This document shows positions 20,692 to 46,795 of a DNA stretch of 64,000 bases, one piece after another. The DNA is from Doris montereyensis. Its lineage: Eukaryota; Mollusca; Gastropoda; Nudibranchia; Dorididae. The notes beneath the pieces are model-generated. The model was not told the DNA's origin. It saw nothing but the letters and a program-made list of their open reading frames with translations, and made no database searches. Both the position numbers and the translations under genes were made by a program. Each line of letters starts with the position of its first letter. Within the stretch, counting starts at the first letter, position 1. The stretch lies in contig JAXRKP010001293.1 in NCBI GenBank assembly GCA_037039925.1, positions 43,501 to 107,500 on the forward strand, read 5' to 3'.

Positions 20692-21925
20692 AACAATATG
20701 GTACATGCACTATCATCTGCAAATATGAAGGAGACAATACAAAACCAACTACTATATTACAGAAGATGAAGGATCTGCAATCCTAGGGTTACCGTCTGCC
20801 CAAGCCATGAAACTGATTACAGTGAATTGTGAACTAAAAACAGAGACAAATCAAAAACAAATTGTTAACAAAACTCAGCTAATTCAACAGCATCCAGATG
20901 TTTTTGATGGGATCGGAAGATTCCAAGGACAATATCACATAAATGTCGACTCAAACATCCCTCCTGTCATACATGCACCAAGGAAAGTACCAATAGCATT
21001 AAGAGAAAGAATAAAGGAAGAACTGGACGAGATGGAAAGACTCCAAATAATCACTAAAGTTAGTGAACCATCAGCGTGGGTGAACAGCCTTGTTTACCGC
21101 GAAAAAGGCAAATGGACGCCTCAGACTTTGTCTTGACCCGAAGGATTTAAATAAGGCAATCCTGAGGGCCCACCACGTCACATCCACCCTAGAGGAACTC
21201 CTACCAAAGCTGACCGGAGCCAAGTTTTTCTCCATCTGCGATGCCAAGTGTGGATACTGGAACATCCAACTAGATGAAGAATCCAGTTTCCTTACGACAT
21301 TCAACTCACCTTTTGGCAGATATCGCTTCAACAGGATGCCATTTGGCCTTAAGATGAGCCAAGACATTTTCCAAGCCAAAATCGATTAAACTTTTGAGGG
21401 GTGCACAGGGGTCATCGGCATTGCTGACGATATTGTCATCTATGGCAAGACAGAGGCAGAACATGACACTAATCTAAAGGGCATGATGAGAAGATACCAA
21501 GAAACAGGCTTAAAATTGAACCAAGAGAAATGCAAAATCAAACAAGCTGAAATAAAATTTTACGGGATCATCTGCTCACAGAACGGTGTAAGACCAGACC
21601 CGTCCAAAGTGTCTACACTGAAGGAAATGAAGTCTCCTCAAAACAAACAAGAATTGCAATCATTTTTAGGCCTCACAACTTACATGGGGAAATTTATCCC
21701 AAAGACTAGTGCTCTCACTGCACCGCTCAGAGAGTTATTGAAAGATAACAGCAGTTTTGATTGGAACCAGAGTCATGAAGCTGCATTCAACAAAATAAAA
21801 GATGCGATCTCCAATGACGTCACACTTGCTTATTTTGACAGCAAGAAACCAATCACACTTCAGGTAGACGCTTCCATGAAGGGCCTTGGAGCATCACTCT
21901 TCAAGATGGAAGGCCAGTAGCTTTT
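20692..21925 (+). pseudogene. Gypsy reverse transcriptase and RNase H region, broken
   Basis: Open pieces at 20807-21136, 21090-21389 and 21483-21920 in changing frames. Reverse transcriptase landmarks: CLDPKDLNKAI near 21125, FNSPFGRYRFNRMPFGL near 21300 and the catalytic ADD as GIADDIVIYG near 21425. The thumb/connection follows, with SFLGLTTYMGKFIP near 21660. RNase H begins with QVDASMKGLGASLF near 21862. Breaks: frameshift about 21110, TAA at 21387, frameshift about 21915. Confidence 0.92.
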
Positions 21926-23650
21926 GCAAGCAAAAGTCTTATAGAGGAAGAAACACGTTACGCCAACATCGAGAGAGAAATGCTAGCTGTGGTTTATGGA
22001 TGTGAAAGATTTCACACCTATTTGTATGGACAGAAATTCATTGTCGAAAGTGACCATAAACCCCTGGAATCGATTCAACTAAAAAATTTGAAGGCTGCAC
22101 CTCCAAGACTTCAGAGAATGCTTCTTAGAATTCAGCATTATAATCTGGAGATCAAATACATCCCCGGGAAAGAAATGAAAATCGCTGACCCTTTATCAAG
22201 GCTCACCAATGGAGAAAAGAGACTGATAGAAGGTCTCAACAACGTAAAGATACATGTCATCTTTACACAATTCAGCGCAAACATGTTGGACAGGATAAGA
22301 GAGGAGACAGCGGCAGATATGGAGCTAAACGCGCTCAAAGAGATAGTATTCACAGGCTGGCCAGAGAATCTTCAGAATGTGCCACAGCTTTGCAGAGCAT
22401 ACTGGAACTACAGAGATGAAATAGGCTTGGAAGAGGGCCTACTCATGAAGAGCCGGCGTATAATTGTGCCCAAATCAATGCAAAAAGATATACTGAAAAA
22501 ATTACACGAGCCGCATTTGGGAATTGAAAAGACTCAGCTTAGGGCTAGAGTGACAGTCTACTGGAGAAACATCTCTAAAGATATTGAGGAAATGACAAAA
22601 GAATGTCATACGTGCCAAACGCACCAAAGCAGCCAGAGGAAAGAACCTCTCATACAAACAGAAATACCACCACGACCGTGGCATACAGTCGGCACAGACC
22701 TGTTCCACCTGAAGGGAAATGAATACCTGCTGATCTCCGACTATTACTCAAAATACCCCTTCATCTGGAAACTACCTAAAGGAGAAGGCACCAGCAATAA
22801 AGTTGCTACCCTCACTTAACAGATACTCAGCGAACATGGCATTCCAGAAATTATCAGATCGGATAACGGCCCCCAATACAGCGGTAGGGCGTACAAAGAA
22901 TTCATAGAGCAATATAATATCAAACATGAAACCAGCTCACCTCTCTACCCACAAAGCAACGGGTTCATCGAGAGCCAAGTGAAAATTGTGAAAAGCACTC
23001 TGATGAAAGCCATGGAATCTGGTACGGATCCATACAAAGCTATACTGGCTTTAAGAGCGACACCGATTGACCAGAATCTCCCATCACCTGGAAGGATGTT
23101 CTTGGGCAGAGAGATCAACGATGGTCTTCCCAGAAAACATCCCAAAGATCTATCAGCCCAAAACATCATTGCAGGCCTCGAAAAGAGACAACAATCTCAA
23201 GCTCTCTACCACAACAAGAGAGCTTATCCCCTTCCCCCTCTCTCCTCTGGACAAGTTGTCACACATCAGAATCAATCAACAACAAAATGGAAACCAGCAG
23301 TGATTACCAACAATCACCACAGCCCGAGATCATATTACATCAAAACAGCTGATGGAAGCGAAGTACGCAGAAACAGAAAACATCTCCGCAGCGTCCCCAT
23401 CCCTGACCAGTCCCAACAGGAGAGCTCCCCAAAAAGTCAAATGTATCACCATCAAACTAGAGATCATCGAAGACTTGAGCCTGAAATGAAGCATGTCAAA
23501 CCCCCGTGGTTACCTGTTTCTGATCAGGAAGAGCACGAACGTGCACCTGATCGTGGCAACAACATGTTGTCACAGGAACATCCATCCACAACACCACATT
23601 ACACAACTAGAAGTGGACGTAGTGTCAGAACACCACAAAAATACAAATGA
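21926..23650 (+). pseudogene. Gypsy RNase H end and integrase region
   Basis: RNase H continues with YANIEREMLAVVYGCERFHT and ESDHKPLESI. The integrase zinc-binding HHCC module follows near 22505-22625 (HLGIEKTQ ... CHTCQTH). Catalytic D,D,E: GTDLFH near 22690, RSDNGPQYSG near 22858 and GFIESQVK near 22963. The C-terminal part to TGA at 23648-23650 is basic and Ser/Thr-rich (TTRSGRSVRTPQKYK). A TAA at 22817 interrupts between the first and second catalytic Asp. Confidence 0.92.
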
Positions 23651-24082
23651 TAGGCATGGCCTTTGTTAGGGAAATTGAATGAGGACGTCCACAACATAAC
23701 ACACTCACGTTAGATGCAATAGACACTAATATAATACTCATAGAGTACTAATATATATATTAGAATATATATTATGTATCTCCTAGCAATAGATTAGTCA
23801 ATACAGACTGGATAGACTTTGGTGAATCCTAACGAATCGAAAAACATTGAACTCTTTAAAATATCACCAACTGGAATCTGCACCCTATACTTTTTCATTA
23901 TATTAAATATACTACATATTAATTCCCAGAAATAGTTCTTAATTAAGTGGGAAGAGAAAATTAAGCTTGCAACGTAAAACCATTATCACATCTAGTCAAA
24001 TACCAGTATTCATTGTTCATTCCTAGTCTGATGTTTTGGTTTAAATCCTACAAATGTTTTTATTTTATCAAAACAAAGGGGA

Positions 24083-24248
24083 TGTAGTAATATCATGTCT
24101 ACCATTCAAGGGTATAGAATGTCTGTAACTAATATGTATGGGATCACTTCCTTCTTCCCATCCTCTTGGAAATAAACACATGGTTATGGAAATAGAACAC
24201 AAACTCTTTGCCTCATCCTTTCTAATATGTATCGTCCAAAATATTACA
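24083..24248 (+). repeat. 3' LTR
   Basis: 166 bp with the same TGTA...TACA ends, preceded directly by the polypurine tract. Confidence 0.96.
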
Positions 24249-24414
24249 GAGTCCCGTGAAAGTTTTAAACCTTTCTCCGGATGTTTACATCGAAAGTAGG
24301 ACAGTTGAAGAGTCACATGCGGTAATTTGAACGTCACTTCTCTAACATAACATAGGTTTTCTTCGATTTTTCTGTGAAATACAAGTTTGTTTACATTTTT
24401 TGTTGAATTTTACG

Positions 24415-26266
24415 ATGGCATCGTCCTCATCTGCGACGGGTTCTCGTCCACAAAGGCTAGCAGCGCTTCAAGCAGCTCGTTTATTTCAAACATTGGAAAG
24501 TGAAGAAAGCGAAATTGAAAGTAGTAGTAGTAGGGTAAAGAAGATGAAGAAGTGAGGGAAACTGTGGAGGACATTGGATCAGAATCCAGTTCGACTGAAG
24601 AGGAAAGAGATGTGTCTGTGAGGGGGGCGTCTCCTCAGCCTGGAACCAGTCAACGTAAAAGGCCTAGACAGGGTGATATAGTAGATCTAGAGTTAGTTCA
24701 AATGACTACCACAACCAGTGGACTGAAATCAGTAGATCTACCAATGATCCCAGAGAAACAACAAATCATTTCAGACTGTTGACAAAAGGTGGAAGGTCAC
24801 CAGGTGTCAATGATGCAATTATCAGTGATACCTCAACGGTTTTAGACTGTTACTGATGATGTAATTGACAATTTATTGACATCAATCAATAGTTATGCTG
24901 AGGAACAGGTGATGAAAAACACACCAGCAAGAAGAAGATCATGTTACAATGAATGGACACCTATAAAAAAAATATGAACTTCTGAAATTTTTGGCAGTGA
25001 CAAACGCCATGGGGATAGACCCGCGCCCTTACGTAAGGGATTATCATTCCATGGAACAAAGCATGAAGACTGATTTTTATCATGCAGTGTTTAGCCATCA
25101 AAGACTGGAAGTACTGTATCACACAATGCTTCACGTAGGAAAGCCGGATGCAGAAGGCAAGAATAAAATTGAGCCCTTTGTGGACCTCCTCGTAGGGAAA
25201 TTCAATGACGCCTTTACACCATTTCAAAATGTCAGCATCGATGAAATGATCATAGGATGGAAGGGGAGGTGGACATATAAAATGTTCAACACGGCCAAGC
25301 CACATAAATATCATATCAAAAGCTTTGGCTTGGTAGACAGCAGCACCGGATATGTTTTGAATTTGCTCACTTATTACGGAGCTGAAACTTCGTATGATCC
25401 AGAAACTGACCACGACGAACAAGGAAGAACCTCCGTCAAAATATTTGACACCCTGCTGAAATCCTGTCGGTGTAGGTTACCATATATTTGCAGATAGATG
25501 GTTTACCACAAGAGTTCTGCTAGAAAGAATGCTAGCAATGAGGCAGTACTACACTGGCACTCTTCAAGCCTAGTGGATTGGCTTTCCCCCTGAAGTGAAA
25601 GGCAAAGGCACATCTCTGCAACACAAAGAATCCAAATACTGGATGTCAGAGGAGAACAAAATTCTGTGTGCAGCTTTCAGGGATAAAAAGGCAAAGAAGC
25701 AAGTGGTGATGGTCACAACCAATGGAAAGGTAGATGAGACAGTGGAGAATGGAGGTGCAGTCAAACCCTTAGTTGTTCAGGACTACAACTTTAGCATGAA
25801 TGGTTGCGATAGGGCGGACCAAATGATAGGGTATTATGGTCTGCAAAAGCGTAGATCAAAGAAATGGTGGAAGAAAATCTTTCACTGGATCATGGAGATA
25901 ACGTGTGTAAATGCATATATTCTGCATTGTTTATCAAGATCTGCAGAAAACAACAAAAAAATGGGTCTGAAAAAATTCAAACACCTCTTGATTGACCAAC
26001 TCTACGAGGCCGCCTCAGCCATCATGCCACTTCAAGAAGAGCAGGCAATAAAACAAATCGGTCGCCCTCGAAAAGTCAACCCAATACTGCGCCTCGAGGG
26101 AGCAAAACACATTATCGTGTACACACCGAATGACAGACGGTGTCGAGTGTGCAGCACTCCAACAAATGTGAAGCGCACAAACTTGGTGTGTAAAGGTTGC
26201 ATCGGCTTACCACATTTACATCGGAAGCATTGTTTTGAGATGTGGCATACAGATCCACACCTCTAA
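24415..26266 (+). pseudogene. piggyBac transposase, frameshifted
   Basis: Cut-and-paste transposase at TTAA. The start is ATG at 24415 (MASSSSATGSRPQRLAALQA), giving the acidic N-terminal region to about 24780. The catalytic core lies at 24991-26140. Three Asp are visible: IDEMIIGWKGR (Asp at 25240), FADRWFTT (25493) and NGCDRADQM (25808). The Cys-rich C-terminal domain (26143-26260) has CRVC, CKGC, H..HC. Breaks: stop at about 24553 with a shift, stop at 24781, several shifts 24790-24980, a shift just before the second Asp (about 25470), and a TAG near 25571. The catalytic residues survive, so inactivation may be recent or partly due to base-call errors. Confidence 0.93.
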
Positions 26267-26762
26267 AATTGGTTTTCAGAGTCCTTGATCTGTAAATAAG
26301 GCATCCTGTGTACATTATCTTCAATCTTTATAATAATAATTTAGTTTTGTGTTCATGCTCACTTTGGATTTTTTACGTGATTTTCTTTGACATTTGGATG
26401 TAAAAGTGACTTTACAAAAATGGACATAACTTTCTTCATATTGAACATTTTTGAACTGTGTCAAAAGTTTTAGATTTGGATTTAACCCCCCTACAAGGAT
26501 ATATCCCTTAGATACTCCAAATACAAGTGAATAATTTGTTATAGGTGAGTTGGTGTCAAAATATGATTTTTTTTTTTTTGCGATCTTTTTTTTGTTCTGT
26601 CATCTTCTCTAGCATATTTCTGATCAATAACAAACAATTTGACGTATGATAGTTGTGTGTTTTTTTATATTCTTAGGTATCTTATATACGTCATTTTTCT
26701 CAACGGGTGGACGAAATATTTCTGGCAACAAAAAAACTCCGGCACGTTGGGTGAAATAACTC

Positions 26763-26775
26763 CGGAGACAAAGAG
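26763..26775 (-). repeat. piggyBac right terminal inverted repeat
   Basis: CGGAGACAAAGAG directly before TTAA (26776-26779), the exact reverse complement of the left terminus. Confidence 0.95.
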
Positions 26776-26779
26776 TTAA

Positions 26780-27466
26780 GATAGTCATTGATGAAACTTA
26801 AAAATTTTGTTTAAAAGAAAAAGCAACCCAAAAAACCTGATGAGTCTAGATCACTCACATTATAAAAATTTCTCTCAGGCAGAAAGTCGAAGATTTAGGT
26901 CCCAGTTCGTTATCTTACACTGTTGTTATTGATCTTTGAACTGCTTGTATTCAAGAAATAAACTGTCCGTTATCTTGTGTCTTTCTCTGTGTCAGATTGC
27001 TGTCTCTCAAATAGTCACGAAATATACATCTGCACCTGAAAGGAACTTTTTTGTTATCCCATCTAACTTGTTATCTAAGTTATGTCCCTTGGATGTGCCC
27101 GACAATCCTTCCCTCTGTTTTGTGCTTACTTTACTTAAAAGCTCAAATTTTCGGGGGAATCGTATTATTTTATCTTAAATATTAAACTAAATCAAATTCC
27201 ATGGTTTTATGTATGATGGATTATTTATATAAATATGCCATGCGAAATCACATGAAACTGATAACTGAATTATTTAAAGACACCTGAATCCAAGCTCAAC
27301 TTTTATTGCTGCGTCCCCTTCCTGAATTTTTTTTCTTTTCTTGTCATCTATTGTAAAAAAACATTGTCAGATATATGAAGAGCAATCAATGAAATGAATG
27401 TGTGTGAAAGGACATTATAAAAGGAAGATCCTGTTTAAGAGATTCTTTCTTTTTTATTTCTTTTAG
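26780..27466. other. Region upstream of TMEM104 coding start
   Basis: AT-rich. Must contain intron or 5' untranslated sequence of TMEM104, because an acceptor (ATTTCTTTTAG) lies directly before the ATG. Promoter and first non-coding exon not identified. Confidence 0.45.
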
Positions 27467-41311
<13,845 letters not shown>

Positions 41312-42179
41312 GAGAAGGAATACTCGGTTCGATGTGTTTCATTTGTTTTTTTATTTCAGTGATATTCTAATGAAAGGACTTATATTGAAGAAATCCACTA
41401 TATAGATACTCTATTTGTATCATGTTAATGCACTCACTAAAGTTCTCAGGGAAAATCTCTCATTCAGTGTTGATATTTATTCTAAATTTTGACATCAATC
41501 CGTTTTCCTTGTATTCTTTGAAGCATGTCTTTAATACTGTAATGATGTAACATATTAGCTACTCTAAACAAATTTTTCCCCTTGCAGCAATACAATTGTA
41601 AATTATTTCATGCAACCAAACTTTTTATTCTGATTAATTTGACACCTGATATTTCACTATACAGTATTTTTTAACGAAATGGTAAATTTTTCAATTTATT
41701 AGATTTTCATAAAATGTGAAAGTGAACAAATGTAATTTTTCAGCTACTGTAACTGAGAGGAAAAACAACCAAGCTCAGTCAAAACCTTTACAGATAGAGA
41801 ATAAGCTTAATTTATTTTGTAGCTTTCAGAAAATTAAAAAAAATTTCAAAAATTAAAAAAAAAGGAACTTTGTTTAAGATTGTTCTACAGAAATGATTTT
41901 CATATCAAATTTCTCAGGAAACAACATTCTTTCCAGTGGTAGCAATTTTTTTCCATTGCTTACATTTAAGATTTTGGTTTGGACTACCTAGTGGAAGCGA
42001 CATTTGCATTAATAACAATAATTATATAGGTTATATAAGAAAACCTTGATCTACACTAATGCTTACACTTACATTAATACAAATAAATGAGTAATCTAAT
42101 CTTACTGCATCTCCTTCCACTGAAATTGCGAAAAAAATATTTTCAATTTTACATGACCTTCTCATCAAGATTACAATTA
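41312..42179 (+). other. TMEM104 3' untranslated region and downstream
   Basis: AT-rich. 41872-41985 is copy 2 of the dispersed repeat at 36273-36392. The polyadenylation site was not located. Confidence 0.5.
41872..41985 (+). repeat. Dispersed repeat, copy 2 of 2
   Basis: TTTAAGATTGTTCTACAGAAA to GATTTTGGTTTGGA, same orientation as 36273-36392, roughly 80 percent alike by eye. Confidence 0.7.
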
Positions 42180-42935
42180 TAGTGGAACTTCTCTAATCGG
42201 AAACTCTCGTGAATTGTAAAATCGCCCTGATTCGCCGGGTTTCCTGATTTCCGGGGACCTAGGGATTTTGGTTTTCCCTTCTGTGAGTGCTAAAATGCAG
42301 AATCAAACGCAAGTAGCCACAGGACCAGTTGATCAAAACAAAGATGGCGCTCATCAGTGATGTCACCGACACTCACAATCGATCTTCCCTGGACAGTAGA
42401 TAGATAAGACACGTAATCAGAAGGCATGGTGAATCGTTAAATCTCCTCGTGTGTCCACCCTTGTGATTGGCGGGTAAGGTGGGCAATAAAAGACTATGAC
42501 AGTGCATAAGTCTGCTTTGTAGCGCCGCCCCGTGTCAACACCGTACTGTATTGTAAGGTGGACACCTGCTTTCACACTTTTGTAATGGATATCTGGTGTG
42601 TCTGGCTTATGATCGTCATGAACTGGCACTTGTGACATCATGTAAATAGTATGTAATGTATAACACGTGCAGCACTAATGCATTTATAGTAATTAATATT
42701 TTGCGAACAGGGAAACCAAATTTTGATAACAAGTGCGTTTTGGAATAAATAAATATAAATATGGGGCAAATGGTGATAATAATCAGTGCAAGCCCATGAA
42801 AAATTATCCCGATAAGCCGGGGAGCTTTCCCGTTTAGAGAGGTAAAATATATATTAAAAATTCCGTTCCCTGAGATTTCTTCCCGATTGGCCGGGTTTCC
42901 CAATTCCCGGGGTCCCAATTAGAGAGGTTCCACTG
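42180..42935. mobile_element. Pogo/mariner-like MITE, copy 1
   Basis: About 755 bp. The right end, read inward, begins CAGTGGAACCTCTCTAATTG; the left end is AGTGGAACTTCTCTAATCGG. TA flanks both ends. The long terminal repeats (about 80 bp) contain GGGAATTGGGAAACCCGGCC-type words. No transposase frame. Its reverse-complement relative is at 52277-53050. TA duplication and CAGTNGAACCTC ends are typical of the Tc1/mariner-pogo group. Confidence 0.8.
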
Positions 42936-43352
42936 TACTAATGTTTTGCTTAATTTTGATATTTAAAATAGCTTAATGTTCTTCATGGCCTATCATTATG
43001 GATAACCAGTCCTGTGACAATCTCAAATTTAGAGACTTCCTATTCATTGTCAAATGTTCACTAGCCCACCGTTTTGAAATCAAAGTGTTACTTCTTTATA
43101 TTATATCACCCGATTCAGCAGCTATAAACTATACTATAATAATATGAACAGAGATACATAAAAAATATTCTCACAATCACATTTAAGACTGATTTTCCTT
43201 ACATATCTACAGCTTTAATAATAGTCTGGTTTCCCAACAGAAAACAAAAGATTTTTTTTGAAATGCTGATCACGGATCACAACATCGAGTCCCAAAATTA
43301 CATCTACTTGTTGTTCCTCAAACTCTTCACAAACAGAGCATTTATAATTACA

Positions 43353-43436
43353 GTGGTGTCCGCCTAAGAACCCGGTCCTCTGGAGACAGAAAAAGTGGGT
43401 TCTTAACCAGACTGGGTTCTTGTATGTTTTTTTCAA
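43353..43436 (+). repeat. Possible transposon terminus, GCCTAAGAACC type
   Basis: CAGTGGTGTCCGCCTAAGAA followed by CCCGGTCCTCTGG and GTGGGTTCTTAACCAG. The reverse complement of 48602 inward reads similarly (CAGTTGAGTGGGCCTAAGAA). Confidence 0.4.
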
Positions 43437-43750
43437 TATTCATATATTTTTTATTGGCTATTCCCCTTGACCTTAAAATTATGATCAGACCCTAATAGAT
43501 AAGCAGTTTCTGAAAAATAGGGACATTTAATATATGCATTAAAAACCTGTTGGGACAACTAGACAATACAAATACAAAGGAAAACCAGGATCACAATGGG
43601 CACCAGACAGAATGGAGCCAGTGATCGCAATCTCAGCTACGTATGTTTCATTTCTGTTCAGTGCTCACATTGTTACTGTTTATTCCTTGTATTTATTTCG
43701 ATTTATACCAATTGGATTTTTATGACATATATTTTAGGTCTTTGTATATT

Positions 43751-44376
43751 TGAAGGGTTCCATCACAAAACACCATACAGGCCATAATTGATTCAATGCC
43801 CCTGTGATATTTCATTTTGAAATCTCTACTGATAACAGTTTCCTTTTTCCCCCAAAAAGCAATTTATCCTATTCATTTCAGCTTTACAATTCGAGGTTTC
43901 ATTACAAAATGTGATATGCACCAATGATCATTTTTCAGAAAACGCGATATGTGCATTATTAGCCAATCAGAACTCATCAAGTGACCAACATCTGGCATCA
44001 CCCCACAGCCGAGCTGTGCAAATATTATTCAATGGCAGACATTATTCTTTGCTGCTGTTAACGCTTTGAATCTTTGTTTATTTGTTTTTTCTGCATTTTT
44101 TATCACCAAAAACACAATGAACCTGTTTGATGATTGGTGTTTTTTTCTGTTTTCTTTGTTGTTTTTTTTTCTGGATATATTATGTTTCGTGAAGAACGCA
44201 GATAATGGATATATTACATTTTGTGACAAAATAAAAAGAAATTAAAGCTTTAATTCTGAAAAAAAATACACATGTCTGATTTAAATCGTTATCGTTGGTA
44301 AACATCCTCTATATCGACCACACATTAATTGTTTCGAGACATTTGGATGTATCGCGTTTTGTGATGGAACCTTTCA
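43751..44376. mobile_element. MITE with 29-bp terminal inverted repeats
   Basis: The left terminus 43751-43779 contains GGTTCCATCACAAAAC and ends CCATACA. The right terminus 44348-44376 is its reverse complement except for three positions. Subterminal words related to the ends (TTTCATTACAAAATGTGATA near 43897, TATTACATTTTGTGACAAAA near 44210) give a larger inverted structure. No coding capacity. The target duplication could not be fixed. Superfamily not assigned. Confidence 0.75.
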
Positions 44377-45154
44377 TTTGTTACTTTTGACACAGTTCCT
44401 TGCCTCACTCTGTCTATTCCTTTTCAACACGTCATTTTCTGTCATGCCGTAATCAAAATAAGCCTAATCAGAATACAGTGTAATTATTGTTGTTCTGTTT
44501 TTCTTCCATAAAGCATAGCATAGTGTTTGCAACCCTATTGACGCATAATGAGGTTTTTGCTACTGAAAAATTATGTCAGGCGGGTTTGCGTGCTTAGACA
44601 GTTTCACCGATGATATGTATATCAATCCACTGATGATATTTCTAGGAATGGTTATATTTACAATACATGTATATTCAAGACCATTATTATGCATACACCT
44701 CACCTCACTGAAAGGGAAACGCACGTAAGAGAAGCTAAAGACTGAAATATGACATAAATTCTGATTGCTTCTGTTCAAAATCAAAAGCTTTTACAATCTC
44801 ATTTAAATTTAAGTGAACTCATGGCACAAAAAAGTTCTAATCAGTATTTCAATTCACATAGTGACTGATATTATTATTAAATATTACATTTTAAATCTTA
44901 GATTCTCTTCTTCACCTCATTTTTTTCTTCTTTAGTGCTCATTTAAAAAACAAAATTAAATTTTAATTCATAATTATATATATATATATATTATTTTTTA
45001 CCCCTTTATTGGATGAGGATTATGGCCATTTTCTTTTACATTTAGAGGATTTCTATGGAAATTTGTTGGTAAGGGGTTTTAAAAAGAAAAAATCTTCTTT
45101 TGAAGGTTATGATATGATATGATTTTTACTTACATTTCCACATACTTAATTGAC
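44377..45154. other. Spacer with a dispersed repeat
   Basis: 44495-44615 matches 32682-32800 (AAGCATAGCATAG ... AGTTTCACCGA). A TA run lies at 44977-44990. No gene seen. Confidence 0.6.
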
Positions 45155-45585
45155 TTTGTTTGTTCTTTTATGTCCATATATTCGTATTGACATAAGCAGA
45201 ACACAGTTTTACTGGACAGAATTCTTTTTCTTTGATTTTATCAAGTGTAAAGATGCATTATCAACTATAAGTACAAGGATGCATAGCAATTAACGTAGGT
45301 GGAATTTGAGTCGTGTTCATTAACACTAACGCAATTCCGTCCTTTATTAGCCTTAAACTGGAAAATTATAACGTAAATATATATTGGATGTATAAATACA
45401 TGGAATGGGGTGAAGGGGCTTTTTGTGTATTTTGAAAGAGTTATGGATCGTGGCATTTCTTTCAATATACATTTATAATTGACGATTCAATTAGAGATTT
45501 TTTTATTGCAACAAAAAAAGAGGGGAAAATTTAGGAATGATTCACACTCATCACCTTTTCATTTTCGTGTCACTGTCCCTGTGAC
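45155..45585. repeat. 431-bp direct duplication, copy 1
   Basis: Nearly identical to 46796-47226 (a few substitutions and one-base indels). Starts TTTGTTTGTTCTTTTATG and ends CACTGTCCCTGTGAC. No long open frame. Confidence 0.92.
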
Positions 45586-46795
45586 TTATTGCAATATTAC
45601 TTCAAAGTAACGTGTTAGAAATCACACTTGTTCAAATATTAGACACAAACTATCAACGCTATTAGTATTTTCCCTGCTTCGGATTTTGTTTGGGTCACCT
45701 GTATATATAAACATGTACATGTAATTTTATTTGTCATTAGCAGAAATCAGACTGATGTATTATAATTGAAGTCTTTGAAGTTTTAAATATTTCAGCTTTT
45801 GGGATTGAAGCCTGTGAGAGAGGGAGAGGAAAGAAGAATGTTGTTATTTGTATGTATGTTGTAGATTTAACCCTTCGCATTGATATTGCAACATGGAAAA
45901 AAACACATTTTGCCTATTCTTGGTACCTGGAACAAAAGTGATCAAGAGAGTATGAATAACAATTGTGTGGCTTTTTGAGTTTTAAATTCTTTTATTATCT
46001 ACAATTTAAAATACAAAAATTTTTATTACTATTTTTTAACACCAACGCATGTGTATGATCACATGTTTGTCTATTTTAAATTTGGGAAACACTGTGAGAA
46101 TAATATTTTTTATTTACAGAAACTATAGTTTAGTATCTTTTTCATTAAAAAAATAGAAAAGAAAGAAAAAAGGCAGGCCAGGTAGTATCAGTAGGGGCAT
46201 GGGCAGAGTTCAGCACATAGAAGTCTCTTATCTTTTACTTATCTTTCAACTGTCAGTGTTAGCCTTCTTTGCTTAGCAGCACTTAGCCTAATATAGTTTT
46301 TCAACAACATTGCTCAACAATATTTTTAAGAAATCACCACATGTTTTCATACATTTGAAAGGATCGGTGAACCCCATTAATTAAGCTGGTCTTGTGATAA
46401 TTTCATTGAATGTATACTCTGTTTACATAAAATGTGTGAATCTGATTTCATTATATGAAGGCATGGTAAATTGATTTCAAGTCAGTCTTCCTTGAATGTA
46501 TTTAGTAAAGATTATATTTACCATTTATAATTGCAATACCAAATACATGAGTGCATTCAAATGTTGTAGTCATTACACCATTTTATTTATTGTAGCTGTA
46601 TTGCAACTTAAAATATGGCAGTGTAGAAATAATACTACTGCATTGATCTGACTGACTTCAGTCTGTAATGATGGCAATGGTTGTCCTTGGTCTAAAAATG
46701 TGTCAATGATTCAATGACGTTACATGTATGATATTAATTTCAATGTCAATCCATTACTATGACAGTGTAGATTTTCCCCAAAATTTAAATGCTGT
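45586..46795. other. 1.2-kb spacer between the duplicated blocks
   Basis: AT-rich, no coding signal, no primer-binding site recognised after copy 1 and no polypurine tract before copy 2. Confidence 0.5.

Larger units (their letters stand above)
19237..24248 (+). mobile_element. Ty3/gypsy LTR retrotransposon
   Basis: LTRs are at 19237-19410 and 24083-24248, flanked by the 5-bp duplication GAGTC (19232-19236 and 24249-24253). Order Gag with zinc knuckles, protease, reverse transcriptase, RNase H, integrase identifies Ty3/gypsy. No envelope frame. A polypurine tract AAAACAAAGGGGA (24070-24082) abuts the 3' LTR, and the primer-binding-site position is 19411-19428 (TAGTGTCAGAAGACAAGG; tRNA not assigned). 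Coding sequence is interrupted by frameshifts near 20690, 21110 and 21915 and by TAA at 21387 and 22817, so this copy should be non-functional as written. The integrase-zinc-finger layout resembles elements annotated as K02A2.6-like. Confidence 0.97.
19127..26775 (+). mobile_element. piggyBac DNA transposon interrupted by a gypsy element
   Basis: The 13-bp terminal inverted repeats are exact: CTCTTTGTCTCCG at 19127-19139 and its reverse complement at 26763-26775. TTAA lies on each side (19123-19126 and 26776-26779), the duplication diagnostic of the piggyBac superfamily. Without the inserted LTR element (19237-24248) and one GAGTC copy the element would be about 2.6 kb, a normal piggyBac size. 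It codes for one broken transposase (24415-26266). Confidence 0.96.
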
